Positions 1 to 8,544 of a stretch of DNA of 64,000 bases are shown one piece after another. Where the stretch lies: the NCBI GenBank assembly GCA_049658265.1, contig JBASOM010000021.1, forward strand, positions 1 to 64,000. Reading direction: 5' to 3'. Source of the stretch: DTU063 sp001512695. Its GTDB lineage: Bacteria; Bacillota; Thermosediminibacteria; Thermosediminibacterales; Tepidanaerobacteraceae. Made by a program: the position numbers and the translations under genes. Under the pieces are notes generated by a model that was given only the letters and a program-made list of their open reading frames with translations, did no database searches and was not told where the DNA came from. Each line of letters opens with the position of its first letter. Positions within the stretch are counted from its first letter, which is position 1.

Positions 1-290
1 GCTGTTGGGCCCTCTAACTTTGGCCTCCAAACAACTTCTACTTTTCCATTTTCCTCAATCTTATGAGGGTATAGCCTTTTTACCCCTTGCAGCAAAAATC
101 CGTTATTATATAATGTTCCGTCTATTAAATATTTAGTATTGTTATCACTCGTTGCTTCGAAAAACACATAGCCTGTTTTGTTTTTTTCTTGTACTGCTTT
201 TCGAACTGATTTTTTTAATTCATCTATTGTTAATTTACTTGCCTCAAATTCTCGCCTGCCGTATTTTGAAAATGTTATGCTCAAATTCAA
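1..290 (-). CDS. Unrecognised protein, N-terminal part, runs off the left edge
   Basis: Reading leftwards, an open frame begins at a TTG at 288-290, 8-9 bases after an AGGGAG ribosome binding site (about 299-305), and stays open to the window edge, giving about 96 residues. The product starts MNLSITFSKYGRREF and contains the motif K-T-G-Y-V-F-F-E-A-T-S-D-N-N-T-K-Y-L-I-D-G-T. I do not recognise the family. The broken gene just upstream (435-680) encodes a clearly related segment, so this looks like the surviving member of a local duplication. The fit between ribosome binding site and start, and the uninterrupted frame, argue that it is real. Confidence 0.6.
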   Translation of the reverse strand, partial: MNLSITFSKYGRREFEASKLTIDELKKSVRKAVQEKNKTGYVFFEATSDNNTKYLIDGTLYNNGFLLQGVKRLYPHKIEENGKVEVVWRPKLEGPT

Positions 291-302
291 TTAATCAACT
301 CC

Positions 303-328
303 CTTCTTTTGTTATTTTCCAAAAGAAG
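303..328. other. 9-bp perfect hairpin at the translation start region
   Basis: CTTCTTTTG (303-311) and CAAAAGAAG (320-328) form a perfect 9-bp stem with an 8-base loop. On the minus strand the stem abuts and partly covers the AGGGAG ribosome binding site of the partial gene at 1-290. It could influence translation of that gene; with no clean U-tract it is a poor terminator. Confidence 0.45.
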
Positions 329-434
329 TATTATGAGGGCTTCTTTCGGAACCGACCCTCTAATTTTTTAGTTTTCATGTTTATTTTACCTTTTTTATTC
401 AGGCAGCTCAACCTCCTTACTGCCATCCTTATCC

Positions 435-680
435 TTACAGCAGTTCGGCCAACTTAACGGATCGCATGACTGTTTTTCTGTGATCCCCTTGTTCCAAAAG
501 CAAATTAATTGCCGTTGCCTGCCAATGTTTGGATACGATTGTTCCATCTATGAGAAACTTTTCGTCATTGTCATGACTTGTTACTTCACATGCAACATAG
601 CCAGATTCGTTTTTTTGTAGTATGTCTTGAATTGGCCTGAAAGGAGCGTTCCCTTTTTATACATTTCTCAAAGCAGACAT
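435..680 (-). pseudogene. Broken relative of the left-edge gene
   Basis: On the minus strand an ATG at 678-680 is followed after seven codons by an in-frame TAA (657-659); the frame then continues for 73 codons to a TAA at 435-437. The downstream part reads ...DILQKNESGYVACEVTSHD and then KFLIDGTIV, matching the neighbouring gene in the pattern K-x-S/T-G-Y-V-x-x-E-x-T-S, two or more acidic or Asn residues, K-Y/F-L-I-D-G-T. No ribosome binding site precedes the ATG and no start codon follows the internal stop. I read it as a decayed paralogue; a short product from a non-standard start cannot be excluded. The 140 bases between the two copies hold only a 15-codon frame (start near 383) of no clear meaning. 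Confidence 0.5.
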
Positions 681-690
681 TTGCTTTTTA

Positions 691-718
691 TTGTGCTTTA
701 TTTTATATTAATTATAAC
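691..718 (+). promoter_or_regulatory. Possible sigma-A promoter for the reductase gene
   Basis: TTGTGC (691-696), a 16-base AT-rich spacer and TATAAC (713-718) lie about 75 bases upstream of the ATG at 795. The match is moderate and the region is AT-rich, so chance similarity is possible. Confidence 0.35.
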
Positions 719-794
719 AATTTGGGCTTTATATTTTTCCAATGTTCACTTAAGGTCCAATTTATAGTTAATTTTATAAAAGGGCGGTGTAGGT

Positions 795-2360
795 ATGAGC
801 GAAAACAATAAATTTAAGGAATCACTTCTTGACAAGAATACAATGTCGATTACATGGGAACTGGTTCCTGGAAGAGGTGCTCACGAAAAAGAACAAAGGG
901 ACGTTATACTAAATGCTGAAAAAGCTTCAAAAGGAGGAAAAATTCATGCACTAACTCTAACTGACAATCCGGGTGGGAACCCTGCAATTTCACCAGAAAT
1001 ACTCGCCGCTGAAATAGTACAAATGGGAATTGAGCCTTTGGTGCACTTTACTTGCAAAGATAAAAACAGCAATCAGATAGAGAGCTTGCTTTATGCTCTA
1101 GATCGGGTGGGAGTTCGGAATCTTCTTGTCATGACCGGCGATTATATGTATTCCGGTTTTTTTGCCAAGGCTAAACCTGTATTTGACCTTGAACCTATGC
1201 ATGTCTTGACAATGATATCTGCCATGAATGAAGGTTTGGAATATAAGGTGCACAAGGGAACTAAAAAACATAAGCCTAGCGATTTTTATGCCGGTGTTGT
1301 TTGTTCCCCCTTCAAAAAAACCGAAGCAGAATTGATGTGTCAGTATTACAAACTGAAAATGAAAGTTGCTTCTGGCGCTAAATTTATTGTCAGTCAGATT
1401 GGTTTTGATGCTAGAAAAATCCATGAATTGATTCAATTTGTCAGGCTCAACAATTGGGATATTCCCGTAATTGGAAACATTTACGTCCTTTCATATGGAA
1501 CAGGCAGATTAATGAATCAAAATAAAATTCCAGGGTGTGTTGTAACGAATAAATTGCTGGCTGAGCTTGAAGAAGAAAGCAAAGCTCCTGATAAAGGAAA
1601 AGGAGCAAGGCTGCTTAGGGCGGCTAAAATGTATACAATAATGAAAGGCATGGGGTATGATGGAGTCCATATTGGTGGCCATGGAACAAAGTATGAAGAT
1701 ATAGAGTATATAATTGACAAGGGCGAGGAACTCGCCAAGGACTGGATAAGTTTAATTCCTGAATTCGACTATTCTTTTCCTGATGGCTTTTACTATTTTG
1801 AAAAAGATGAAAAAAGCGGCCTAAATACTGATAAAATTGCTAATAGAAAAGGAAGGACCCTGGATGCTAAAGTAGGTTTTGTGTATCACATGTCAAATCT
1901 CATCCACGCCCTTATGCTAGAACCTGGCACTCCTTTATGGAAGCCCATGAGAGCCATAGCTAATATGATAGATGACACAGCACTGGAAAGGCCTTATCAT
2001 TTTATTGAGCGGATGACTAAGACTATGCTTTACGATTGTAAGGATTGTGGCGACTGTGCACTGCCGGACATAGCCTATTTATGCCCAATGTCACAATGCC
2101 CCAAAAACATCAGAAATGGCGCATGTGGCGGAAGTTATGATGGATGGTGCGAAGTTTACCCTGGCAAGAAAAAATGCATTTTTGTTAGAGCTTATGCAAG
2201 GCTTAAGTCATCCGGCAAAGAAGACCATCTGGACCACGAAGTAATACCACCATGGAATGTCGATTTAAATCAGACGTCTGCTTGGATAAATCTCTATTTA
2301 GGAAGAGATCACAATGCCAAAAAGTATGGAGTTAAAAAAGTTGATTCTAAAAAACAGTAA
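795..2360 (+). CDS. Methylenetetrahydrofolate reductase, MetF barrel fused to MTHFR_C (MetV-like) domain
   Basis: This 521-residue protein begins with a MetF-type TIM barrel (about 20-330; the T-L-T-D-N-P-G-G stretch near residue 55 is typical of the substrate/flavin site) and ends with a cysteine-rich MTHFR_C domain, eight Cys between about residues 414 and 462 (Y-D-C, K-D-C, G-D-C, then L-C, Q-C, A-C, W-C, K-C). The latter resembles the MetV subunit, which carries an Fe-S cluster in acetogen reductases. Expected role: reduction of 5,10-methylene- to 5-methyl-THF in the methyl branch of the Wood-Ljungdahl pathway or in methionine supply. It is the only long plus-strand gene here and appears monocistronic. 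No other C1 gene is adjacent, so the redox partner is unknown. Confidence 0.82.
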   Translation: MSENNKFKESLLDKNTMSITWELVPGRGAHEKEQRDVILNAEKASKGGKIHALTLTDNPGGNPAISPEILAAEIVQMGIEPLVHFTCKDKNSNQIESLLYALDRVGVRNLLVMTGDYMYSGFFAKAKPVFDLEPMHVLTMISAMNEGLEYKVHKGTKKHKPSDFYAGVVCSPFKKTEAELMCQYYKLKMKVASGAKFIVSQIGFDARKIHELIQFVRLNNWDIPVIGNIYVLSYGTGRLMNQNKIPGCVVTNKLLAELEEESKAPDKGKGARLLRAAKMYTIMKGMGYDGVHIGGHGTKYEDIEYIIDKGEELAKDWISLIPEFDYSFPDGFYYFEKDEKSGLNTDKIANRKGRTLDAKVGFVYHMSNLIHALMLEPGTPLWKPMRAIANMIDDTALERPYHFIERMTKTMLYDCKDCGDCALPDIAYLCPMSQCPKNIRNGACGGSYDGWCEVYPGKKKCIFVRAYARLKSSGKEDHLDHEVIPPWNVDLNQTSAWINLYLGRDHNAKKYGVKKVDSKKQ

Positions 2361-2385
2361 AAAAGCGCCACTTTTTGACGCTGCT

Positions 2386-2537
2386 TGTAAGCTATGGGTA
2401 AAAACTATATAAAAATGTTAATATGTTTATCGAATTTTGCTATGTCCCGGGAAATTATATTTATAATCTTCATGAATATACTATTTAAAGGTAATGTTAA
2501 ATGCCAAAAATAAATATAAATACACCCATAGCTTACA
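2386..2537. repeat. 14-bp inverted repeat enclosing an AT-rich segment
   Basis: TGTAAGCTATGGGT (2386-2399) is matched perfectly, inverted, by ACCCATAGCTTACA (2524-2537). The arms enclose 124 bases of AT-rich non-coding DNA between the convergent ends of the reductase and cheR genes. It may be a small non-autonomous element, a remnant, or a large-loop 3' structure. No target-site duplication is obvious. Confidence 0.5.
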
Positions 2538-2545
2538 CTTATTTT

Positions 2546-3319
2546 TTATTCTAAAATTTTTTGATAAAAAAAGTTTTTGAGATTTGAAAAACCGTATTTG
2601 TAGGGCATTATTATCTGTTCGGTGCTTCCAACAAAAAATACACCTCTATCTGACAGAGCATCGTAAAACTTCTTATAAAGTTTCTCCTTCGTATCTTCGG
2701 TAAAATATATCATCACATTTCTGCACAATATTAAATCACAACCAGTTGGATAATTATCTTCTAGTAAATTTAAGATTTTAAAATTAACCATATTCTTAAT
2801 ATGATCCTTGATGATATACTTATCGTCTTCCTGCTCGAAATAAGTCTTTACCATAGCTGAAGGAATATTGGTTATTCCCTTTGCTGTGTAAACCCCTTGT
2901 TGTGCTTTTTCAATAGCCACTCGATCTATATCGCTAGCTATAATTTCAACCCTGCTTTTAATCATCATTTTATCAAAAATCATGGCCAAAGAGTAAGGCT
3001 CCTCTCCCGTTGAACATGCAGAACTCCATACCCTTAATCTTTTTTTGTATTTTAATAGATCTGGTATGATTTCTCGTTCCAACACCTGCCATTGGGCAGG
3101 ATTGCGGAAGAATTCCGAAACATTTATTGTTATATAATCTAAAAACTCTTTTAGATGATGTTTGCTCCTTTTTAAAAGCTCTAAATAACTGTCATAACTT
3201 TCGTGGCCGTTTCGCCTTATAAGGGATTCTATTCTCCGCTTCATTTGCTTTTCCTTGTAATTTGATAAATCTATGTTACACATTTTTTTTATTTCTTCAG
3301 TGAAACCCTTATAATCCAA
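2546..3319 (-). CDS. cheR: CheR-type protein-glutamate O-methyltransferase
   Basis: SAM-dependent methyltransferase of the CheR family, which methylates glutamates of chemoreceptors. It has the CheR N-terminal helical domain (I-D-L-x-x-Y-K-E-K-Q-M-K-R-R near residue 17), the family motif S-S-A-C-S-T-G-E-E-P-Y-S-L-A in the SAM site, and L-I-L-C-R-N-V-M-I-Y-F toward the C-terminus. I place the start at TTG 3319, six or seven bases after AGGGGG, giving 257 residues, the usual CheR length; a longer frame to 3373 has no comparable ribosome binding site. No other chemotaxis gene is nearby, so its target receptor or alternative signalling substrate is unknown. Confidence 0.9.
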   Translation of the reverse strand: MDYKGFTEEIKKMCNIDLSNYKEKQMKRRIESLIRRNGHESYDSYLELLKRSKHHLKEFLDYITINVSEFFRNPAQWQVLEREIIPDLLKYKKRLRVWSSACSTGEEPYSLAMIFDKMMIKSRVEIIASDIDRVAIEKAQQGVYTAKGITNIPSAMVKTYFEQEDDKYIIKDHIKNMVNFKILNLLEDNYPTGCDLILCRNVMIYFTEDTKEKLYKKFYDALSDRGVFFVGSTEQIIMPYKYGFSNLKNFFYQKILE

Positions 3320-3379
3320 TTTGCAACCCCCTAATAATTTCATATTGCATATAATTATAACCAAAGTGGACAAAAAAAT

Positions 3380-3410
3380 CCATGATACATTATATTTTAA
3401 TGTATCATGG
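3380..3410 (-). terminator. Strong hairpin with U-tract upstream of cheR
   Basis: A perfect 13-bp inverted repeat (3380-3392 and 3398-3410) with a 5-base loop is followed on the minus strand by ATTTTTTTG. It sits 60 bases upstream of the cheR start and downstream of speD, so it is either the second of two terminators closing speD or an attenuator in the cheR leader. Confidence 0.7.
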
Positions 3411-3481
3411 GGGCTAAATGTAAAGGGGGTCTTCAGTATTATAATATAACCATATTATTGATTTTTATACTATATAAAGCA

Positions 3482-3514
3482 GAAAAATGCGCGACTCTTG
3501 TTCACGCATTTTTC
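3482..3514 (-). terminator. Terminator after speD
   Basis: GAAAAATGCG (3482-3491) pairs perfectly with CGCATTTTTC (3505-3514) across a 13-base loop. The A/T flanks of the stem supply a U-run in either direction. It lies 57 bases beyond the speD stop. Confidence 0.6.
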
Positions 3515-3570
3515 CCGCTAGACATAATCAAAATCATAAAACTTCTTACTACTCAAAATATCTCCTGCCT

Positions 3571-3945
3571 TTATAAATTTATCACCTTTACGGGCTCATC
3601 AAACAGACCTCTTTTGACTTCAGTTGCGTCCATATGCTTTGAGCCGAGCCCGTCTGAAATGTAATTACAGGCATCCCATGGGTTAACCCTGTCGCCGCAG
3701 GTGAAAACGTCAACAGCGGCATATCCCAGTTCAGGCCAGGTATGGATGGCGAGGTGCGATTCAGATATAACTACTACTCCGCTTACTCCTTGAGGACTAA
3801 ATTTGTGAAACGCAACCTCTCTTACCTCAGCTCCTGCTTCCAAAGCTGCTTTGACCAAGATTTCTTCGATTAACTCCCTGTCATTTAAGATGTTTGGATC
3901 GCAATCGTAGACTTCAGCCAGTATGTGGCGGCCCAAATTTTTCAT
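3571..3945 (-). CDS. speD: S-adenosylmethionine decarboxylase proenzyme
   Basis: A 124-residue prokaryotic (class 1B) AdoMet decarboxylase, the size of the Bacillus/Thermotoga enzymes. The self-cleavage site is visible in V-I-S-E-S-H-L-A-I-H-T-W-P-E: cleavage before the Ser of E-S-H-L generates the pyruvoyl cofactor. Phe/Cys residues in D-V-F-T-C-G-D match the active-site Cys region. It makes decarboxylated AdoMet, the aminopropyl donor for spermidine. Its partners speE and speB lie 8-9 kb away on the same strand, in another transcription unit. Two terminator-like hairpins follow it. Confidence 0.95.
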   Translation of the reverse strand: MKNLGRHILAEVYDCDPNILNDRELIEEILVKAALEAGAEVREVAFHKFSPQGVSGVVVISESHLAIHTWPELGYAAVDVFTCGDRVNPWDACNYISDGLGSKHMDATEVKRGLFDEPVKVINL

Positions 3946-4069
3946 TTGTCCATCAATACCCCCTTACTATATTTTTTCAATCAAATAAAATTGTAGCAGA
4001 TTATCGCAGTTTGTCAATAGAACACTTAAAAATCTTTGCTTAACCCTAAAAATATCAGATTATCTCAAG

Positions 4070-5113
4070 CTAAATTGAAATTCCTCTATATTTCATCCAA
4101 TGGTATGTTTTCCCTTTTATAATCACAGGTCGCTTTCTTAGTTCTGCAAGGTTACTCGCTCCGGTCATTGCCATAACATACTTTATCTCTTTTTCTATTT
4201 GCAATATATGTTTTTCAAGCCCTGAAGGTCCTTTGTTATACAAAATATGCAAAATGCTTCCTGCATAAGCCACTGCTTTTGCTCCAAGAGCAATTGATTT
4301 TGCAGCATCTAAACCGTCTTTTAGACCACCAGATGCGATAACGTCCGCTTTACTGCCAACCGTCGTTAAAACTTCAATCAAACTTATTGGTGTTGGTATG
4401 CCCCAGTCTTCAAATTTTTTTAGTGGATTAGACCCTCTTCTTAATCTTTCTATAGCTATAAAGTTACTGCCTCCTGTTCCGCCCACATCAATAATTTTTA
4501 CTCCCTTTTCTAAAAGCTCTACCGCCTCCTCTCGGGCTATTCCAAATCCGACTTCTTTAACAATAACTGGAACCCTTACATTTCGAACAATTTCAGCTAT
4601 ATTATCAACCGTACCTCTAAAGTCTCGGCGCCCTTCCTTCATTATCACTTCTTGAGGAACATTAAGATGTAGTTGAAGTGCATCTGCTTTTATCATTTCT
4701 ATAGCCATATTGGCTTCTTCCACCGTGGCATCAGCACCTAAATTTGCAAAAATTATACCATCAGGATTTAATTTTCTTACTATTTCAAAGCTCCTTGCGC
4801 TTTTCGGATTGTCCAGTGCTATCTTTTGTGAGCCCACTGCCATGGCTATATTTAATTTCTTTGCGATTCTGGAAAGCTGACTGTTGATCTTCTCACCTTC
4901 TTCCATGCCTCCTGTCATGGCATTTATGATTATTGGGCTTGCAAGCTTTATATCTTGTAAATTCGTTGAAATATCTATTTCTTTTAAATTTACTTCGGAT
5001 AAACAGTTGTGTAAAATTGTTATATCCTCAAACTCATTTCTTTTTAATCTTTCTTCTAATAACAAACTGTATTTTATATGCTCTTTTTTCCTCAACTTTC
5101 TGCTTTCTTTCAT
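4070..5113 (-). CDS. fni: Isopentenyl-diphosphate delta-isomerase, type 2 (FMN)
   Basis: A 347-residue type II IPP isomerase: FMN/NADPH-dependent interconversion of IPP and DMAPP. Family marks include R-K-x-E-H-I-K-Y near the N-terminus, I-N-A-M-T-G-G-M (FMN site), G-S-Q-K, H-L-N-V-P-Q-E, V-G-G-T-G-G-S-N and A-S-G-G-L-K-D-G. The ATG at 5113 follows GGGAGG at good spacing; the frame extends to 5209 but that part overlaps the upstream gene without a ribosome binding site. It follows ispH-rpsA, putting two isoprenoid genes side by side; ispA is at 51-52 kb. Confidence 0.93.
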   Translation of the reverse strand: MKESRKLRKKEHIKYSLLLEERLKRNEFEDITILHNCLSEVNLKEIDISTNLQDIKLASPIIINAMTGGMEEGEKINSQLSRIAKKLNIAMAVGSQKIALDNPKSARSFEIVRKLNPDGIIFANLGADATVEEANMAIEMIKADALQLHLNVPQEVIMKEGRRDFRGTVDNIAEIVRNVRVPVIVKEVGFGIAREEAVELLEKGVKIIDVGGTGGSNFIAIERLRRGSNPLKKFEDWGIPTPISLIEVLTTVGSKADVIASGGLKDGLDAAKSIALGAKAVAYAGSILHILYNKGPSGLEKHILQIEKEIKYVMAMTGASNLAELRKRPVIIKGKTYHWMKYRGISI

Positions 5114-5174
5114 AATATGCCTCCCAGTAAACAAAATATGGGGCGAATTCGCCCCAAATGCAAAAATTATTAGA

Positions 5175-7184
5175 TTATTTTTTTTCAAACAAATCTCCAA
5201 CCATTTCACCGATGGTCACACCATTGTTTTCGTTTGTCTTTTCATATACCTGCCTATTGTCATTTTCATCCTGAGCTTCTCTTATGCTAAGGCTCATTCT
5301 CTTTTCTTTGGCATTGATATCCATAATCTTTACTTTTACATTTTCCCCTGTTTTTAAAACGTCTTCAGGATTTGACACATGGTCTTTTGATATTTGTGAA
5401 ATATGAACAAGACCCTCTACACCGGGTTCAACTTCAACAAAAGCGCCAAAACTTACTAGTTTAACAATTTTACCATCGATAACGGAGCCTATTTTATATT
5501 TTTTGTCAACTTCATCCCATGGGTTCGGCATGACTTGTTTTAAGCCCAGAGATATGCGCCCCCGCTCTTTGTCCACCTTTAATACTTGAACTTCTACTTC
5601 TTGTTCCTCAGTTACAATTTCTGAAGGATGGTCAATCTTGTGCCATGCTAAATCAGAAATGTGAATGAGCCCGTCAACACCGCCTATATCCACAAATGCC
5701 CCAAAATCTGTTAGTCTTTTTACAACACCTTTGATGACTTGACCTTCTTCAATTGATGCCCAGGTTTTTTCCTTTAGTCTCTCCCTTTCTTTTTCAAGGA
5801 CATTTTTGTGAGACAAAACTACGCGATTCTTTTTCCTATCTAGTTCTATTATCTCCAATTTTAAGTTTTGGCCTACAAATACACTTAAGTCAGGAACATA
5901 TTTTAAATCGAGGTGAGATGCAGGAATAAAACCTTTAATGCCATCAATCTTGGCTAAAACACCACCTTTGACAACCTCTGTTACTACTCCTTCTATTTCA
6001 TTTTGATTATTGTAAGCTTGTTCAACAAAATCCCATGCATTAATTGTATCAGCTTTCTTTTTTGACAAGATTACATTGCCTTCAGCATCTTCTAATTTCA
6101 TAATATAAACTTGTACCTTGTCTCCAACCTGGATAATGTCCTCAGGGGATTCAAAAGCCGCATTTGAAAGTTCATTAATCGGTATAATACCATCGGATTT
6201 ATATCCGATATTTACCAGAACTTCATTGTCGTCGACCTTTACTACAGTCCCTTCCACGATAGTATCTTCTTTTAAATCGGCAAAGGTATCTTCGTAAATT
6301 GTTTCACCTTCTTCCTCGTTAGCTGCTATTTCCTGGCTCATGTTTTTGTTAAGTTCTTCCATCTTAGAAATAACCTCCTTTATAATCCAGTCAGGTGTAG
6401 AAGCTCCGGCGGTAATACCAACTTTATCTGTAAACGTAAACCAATCTTTATCAAGTTCTGCTGCTGTTTCTATGTGGTAGACTTTTGCCCCTACATTCTG
6501 ACAAACTTGAGCTAATTTTTGTGTATTGGAGCTGTTTCTTCCTCCTATTACTAGCATTACATCAACATTTGCTGCTAGGTTTGCCGCTGCAGTTTGCCTT
6601 TCCAAAGTGGCATTACATCTTGTATTATGAAAAACAACAATGTCAAGTTTTGATTGCAATATTTTTAAAATATTATTTACATTTTCTTCGGTCTGAGTGG
6701 TTTGGACTACTATGCCAACCTTTTTATTTGTATAAAAGTTTCTAGCTTCCTCTTCGTTTTCTATTACTTTTGCATCTCCACTGCACCAGCTCTTTATACC
6801 TTCAACTTCCGGATGATTATGATCACCTATGATAATAGTGAGGTATCCCTCACCGGAAATATCTGCGGCTAGTTTTTGAACCCTTTTTACAAGGGGACAT
6901 GTACAATCAACAATCTTTAAGCCACGCGATTGTAAATGTTCTATTATATCCGGGCCAACACCGTGGGTCCTGATTACCACATTGCCATCTCTAATATCAC
7001 AAAAGTCCGCAACTGTTATCCCTAGATTCTTAAGTCTCTCCACTTCTTGAGGGTTGTGAATTATCGGGCCAAGAGTGTAAGCCTTTTGTTTTTTCTCAAC
7101 TAAATCCTCGATTGTCTTCATGGCTCTCTTTACGCCAAAACAAAATCCCGAATGATCGGCAATTATTAACTCCAAAAGATTCAC
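5175..7184 (-). CDS. ispH-rpsA: IspH fused to ribosomal protein S1-type repeats
   Basis: Residues 1-285 are IspH (HMBPP reductase, last step of the MEP pathway), with the three [4Fe-4S]-ligating Cys visible in G-F-C-F-G-V-K, D-C-T-C-P and N-T-R-C-N-A. Residues about 305-640 hold four S1 RNA-binding repeats, the last two with the classic D-F-G-A-F-V / S-F-G-A-F-V cores and G-L-I-H-I-S / G-L-V-H-I-S. At 669 residues it matches the IspH-S1 fusions known from Clostridia, in which the S1 part serves as the ribosomal protein or a paralogue. The frame is continuous through the linker, so this is a true fusion. Confidence 0.95.
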   Translation of the reverse strand: MNLLELIIADHSGFCFGVKRAMKTIEDLVEKKQKAYTLGPIIHNPQEVERLKNLGITVADFCDIRDGNVVIRTHGVGPDIIEHLQSRGLKIVDCTCPLVKRVQKLAADISGEGYLTIIIGDHNHPEVEGIKSWCSGDAKVIENEEEARNFYTNKKVGIVVQTTQTEENVNNILKILQSKLDIVVFHNTRCNATLERQTAAANLAANVDVMLVIGGRNSSNTQKLAQVCQNVGAKVYHIETAAELDKDWFTFTDKVGITAGASTPDWIIKEVISKMEELNKNMSQEIAANEEEGETIYEDTFADLKEDTIVEGTVVKVDDNEVLVNIGYKSDGIIPINELSNAAFESPEDIIQVGDKVQVYIMKLEDAEGNVILSKKKADTINAWDFVEQAYNNQNEIEGVVTEVVKGGVLAKIDGIKGFIPASHLDLKYVPDLSVFVGQNLKLEIIELDRKKNRVVLSHKNVLEKERERLKEKTWASIEEGQVIKGVVKRLTDFGAFVDIGGVDGLIHISDLAWHKIDHPSEIVTEEQEVEVQVLKVDKERGRISLGLKQVMPNPWDEVDKKYKIGSVIDGKIVKLVSFGAFVEVEPGVEGLVHISQISKDHVSNPEDVLKTGENVKVKIMDINAKEKRMSLSIREAQDENDNRQVYEKTNENNGVTIGEMVGDLFEKK

Positions 7185-7291
7185 ATCCTACTAAAATTAT
7201 TATTCGCATATAAAAACAATTGATTCTTGCAGAGTCCACTAACTTTAAATTGATTCTATAAAGATATCGATAATTCCTGCTTTTTATCAAA

Positions 7292-7879
7292 TTATGATTC
7301 CATTAATTTTGCTACTTCAGTAAAAAGGTCAGCACTTATCTCCTTTAATTGGCTGGAACTCATCTTTTCACCTTGACGGTATTTGTCGAAGCTTATGGAT
7401 TTGCCAAATCTCACTTCAATCCTTGAAAATAATTTGTAGTTCCCAATTATTGCTGCAGGAACCAGCACAGCATCTTTACTCTTAGCAGCGATAAGTGCCA
7501 CTCCCGGTTCCGGTGCCTGCAAGTTGCCATCTTTACTCCTGGTACCCTCTGGAAATATTCCCAAAACTTGCCTGTCATCTAATACTTGCAGGGCTTTTCT
7601 AATAGCTTTCCTGTCAGGCGTTCCCCTTTTAACGGGAAAAGCATTTAATTTGCTAATGATATATCCAAACAGAGGATTATAAAACAGCTCTTCCTTTGCC
7701 ATAAAATGGATTGGCCTTTTTAAGAGACAACCGATAATTACAGGATCCCACATGCTTTTATGATTTAAGTAAACAATGACTGCATGATTTTTGGGGAAAT
7801 TATCTAGGCCATATGTCTTGATTCTAAAGAGGAGATGTATAACTACATTACATATAAATCGAATTGTATTATAAAACAA
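7292..7879 (-). CDS. plsC: 1-acyl-sn-glycerol-3-phosphate acyltransferase
   Basis: PlsC-family membrane acyltransferase making phosphatidic acid. Block 1 is N-H-K-S-M-W-D-P (the catalytic H-x4-D), block 3 F-P-E-G-T-R-S-K-D-G; both are intact, and an N-terminal hydrophobic helix is present. I choose the TTG at 7879, preceded by AGGGGGGAAGG; it overlaps the cmk stop by 11 bases, giving 195 residues and translational coupling. The longer frame to 7918 lies inside cmk. Confidence 0.9.
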   Translation of the reverse strand: MFYNTIRFICNVVIHLLFRIKTYGLDNFPKNHAVIVYLNHKSMWDPVIIGCLLKRPIHFMAKEELFYNPLFGYIISKLNAFPVKRGTPDRKAIRKALQVLDDRQVLGIFPEGTRSKDGNLQAPEPGVALIAAKSKDAVLVPAAIIGNYKLFSRIEVRFGKSISFDKYRQGEKMSSSQLKEISADLFTEVAKLMES

Positions 7880-8528
7880 TGCCTTCCCCCCTTTTGACAA
7901 TATTAATAATATCTTCAACTACCTGCTGCACGGTTTTGTCAGTAGTATCAATTATTATAGAGTCTTCTGCCGCCTTTAAAGGAGATAAATCACGATTTGT
8001 ATCCTGATGGTCCCTCCGTATTATTTCTTTTTCAATGTCTTCTAATGTAACCTTTTCACCTTTTGCAAGCATCTCCCTATGTCTTCGTAATGCTCTCTCT
8101 TTAACGTTTGCAGTTAAATAGAACTTGTACTTTGCATCAGGCAAAACAGTAGTTCCGATATCTCTTCCATCCATCACAACACCTTTGTTTTTAGCCATTT
8201 CTCGTTGCAGTTGTACCATAGCAAGCCTAATTTCAGGTATTCTTGCTATTTTTGAAACTTCACTATTTACATCAACACTTCTGATAGCGTCCGATACATC
8301 TTCATCGTTTATATAAATACTGCCTTTCGACAGTTTTATTTGCGCTTGATTAGCCAGTTCAATTATATCTTTCACATCACGTTTATTGTGACGGATTGCA
8401 AGTAATGTTATTGCCCTGTACATAGCTCCTGTATCAATATAAGTCATGTTTAACTTTTCAGCAATGATTCTGGCAACGGTGCTTTTGCCAGCACCTGCAG
8501 GTCCATCAATAGCAATATTAAAATCCAA
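7869..8528 (-). CDS. cmk: Cytidylate kinase
   Basis: A 219-residue CMP/dCMP kinase. The P-loop is G-P-A-G-A-G-K-S-T at residues 8-16; I-D-T-G-A-M-Y-R-A and M-D-G-R-D-I-G-T bind the nucleoside monophosphate, and R-R-D-x-x-D-x-x-R-D-L-S-P-L forms the lid. The TTG start at 8528 follows GGGGAG by six bases. It is cotranscribed with plsC, and the order cmk-plsC-ispH(-rpsA) is the usual clostridial one. Confidence 0.95.
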   Translation of the reverse strand: MDFNIAIDGPAGAGKSTVARIIAEKLNMTYIDTGAMYRAITLLAIRHNKRDVKDIIELANQAQIKLSKGSIYINDEDVSDAIRSVDVNSEVSKIARIPEIRLAMVQLQREMAKNKGVVMDGRDIGTTVLPDAKYKFYLTANVKERALRRHREMLAKGEKVTLEDIEKEIIRRDHQDTNRDLSPLKAAEDSIIIDTTDKTVQQVVEDIINIVKRGEGIVL

Positions 8529-8544
8529 TAGAATCTCCCCTTAT

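Noticed and set aside
152..457. 101-residue plus-strand open frame at the left edge
   Set aside because: It is antisense to two related minus-strand coding segments, begins without a ribosome binding site, and its composition (F, L, I rich) is typical of an antisense shadow.
4884..5357. 157-residue plus-strand frame spanning the fni/ispH-rpsA junction
   Set aside because: It overlaps two well-supported genes on the other strand and resembles no protein.
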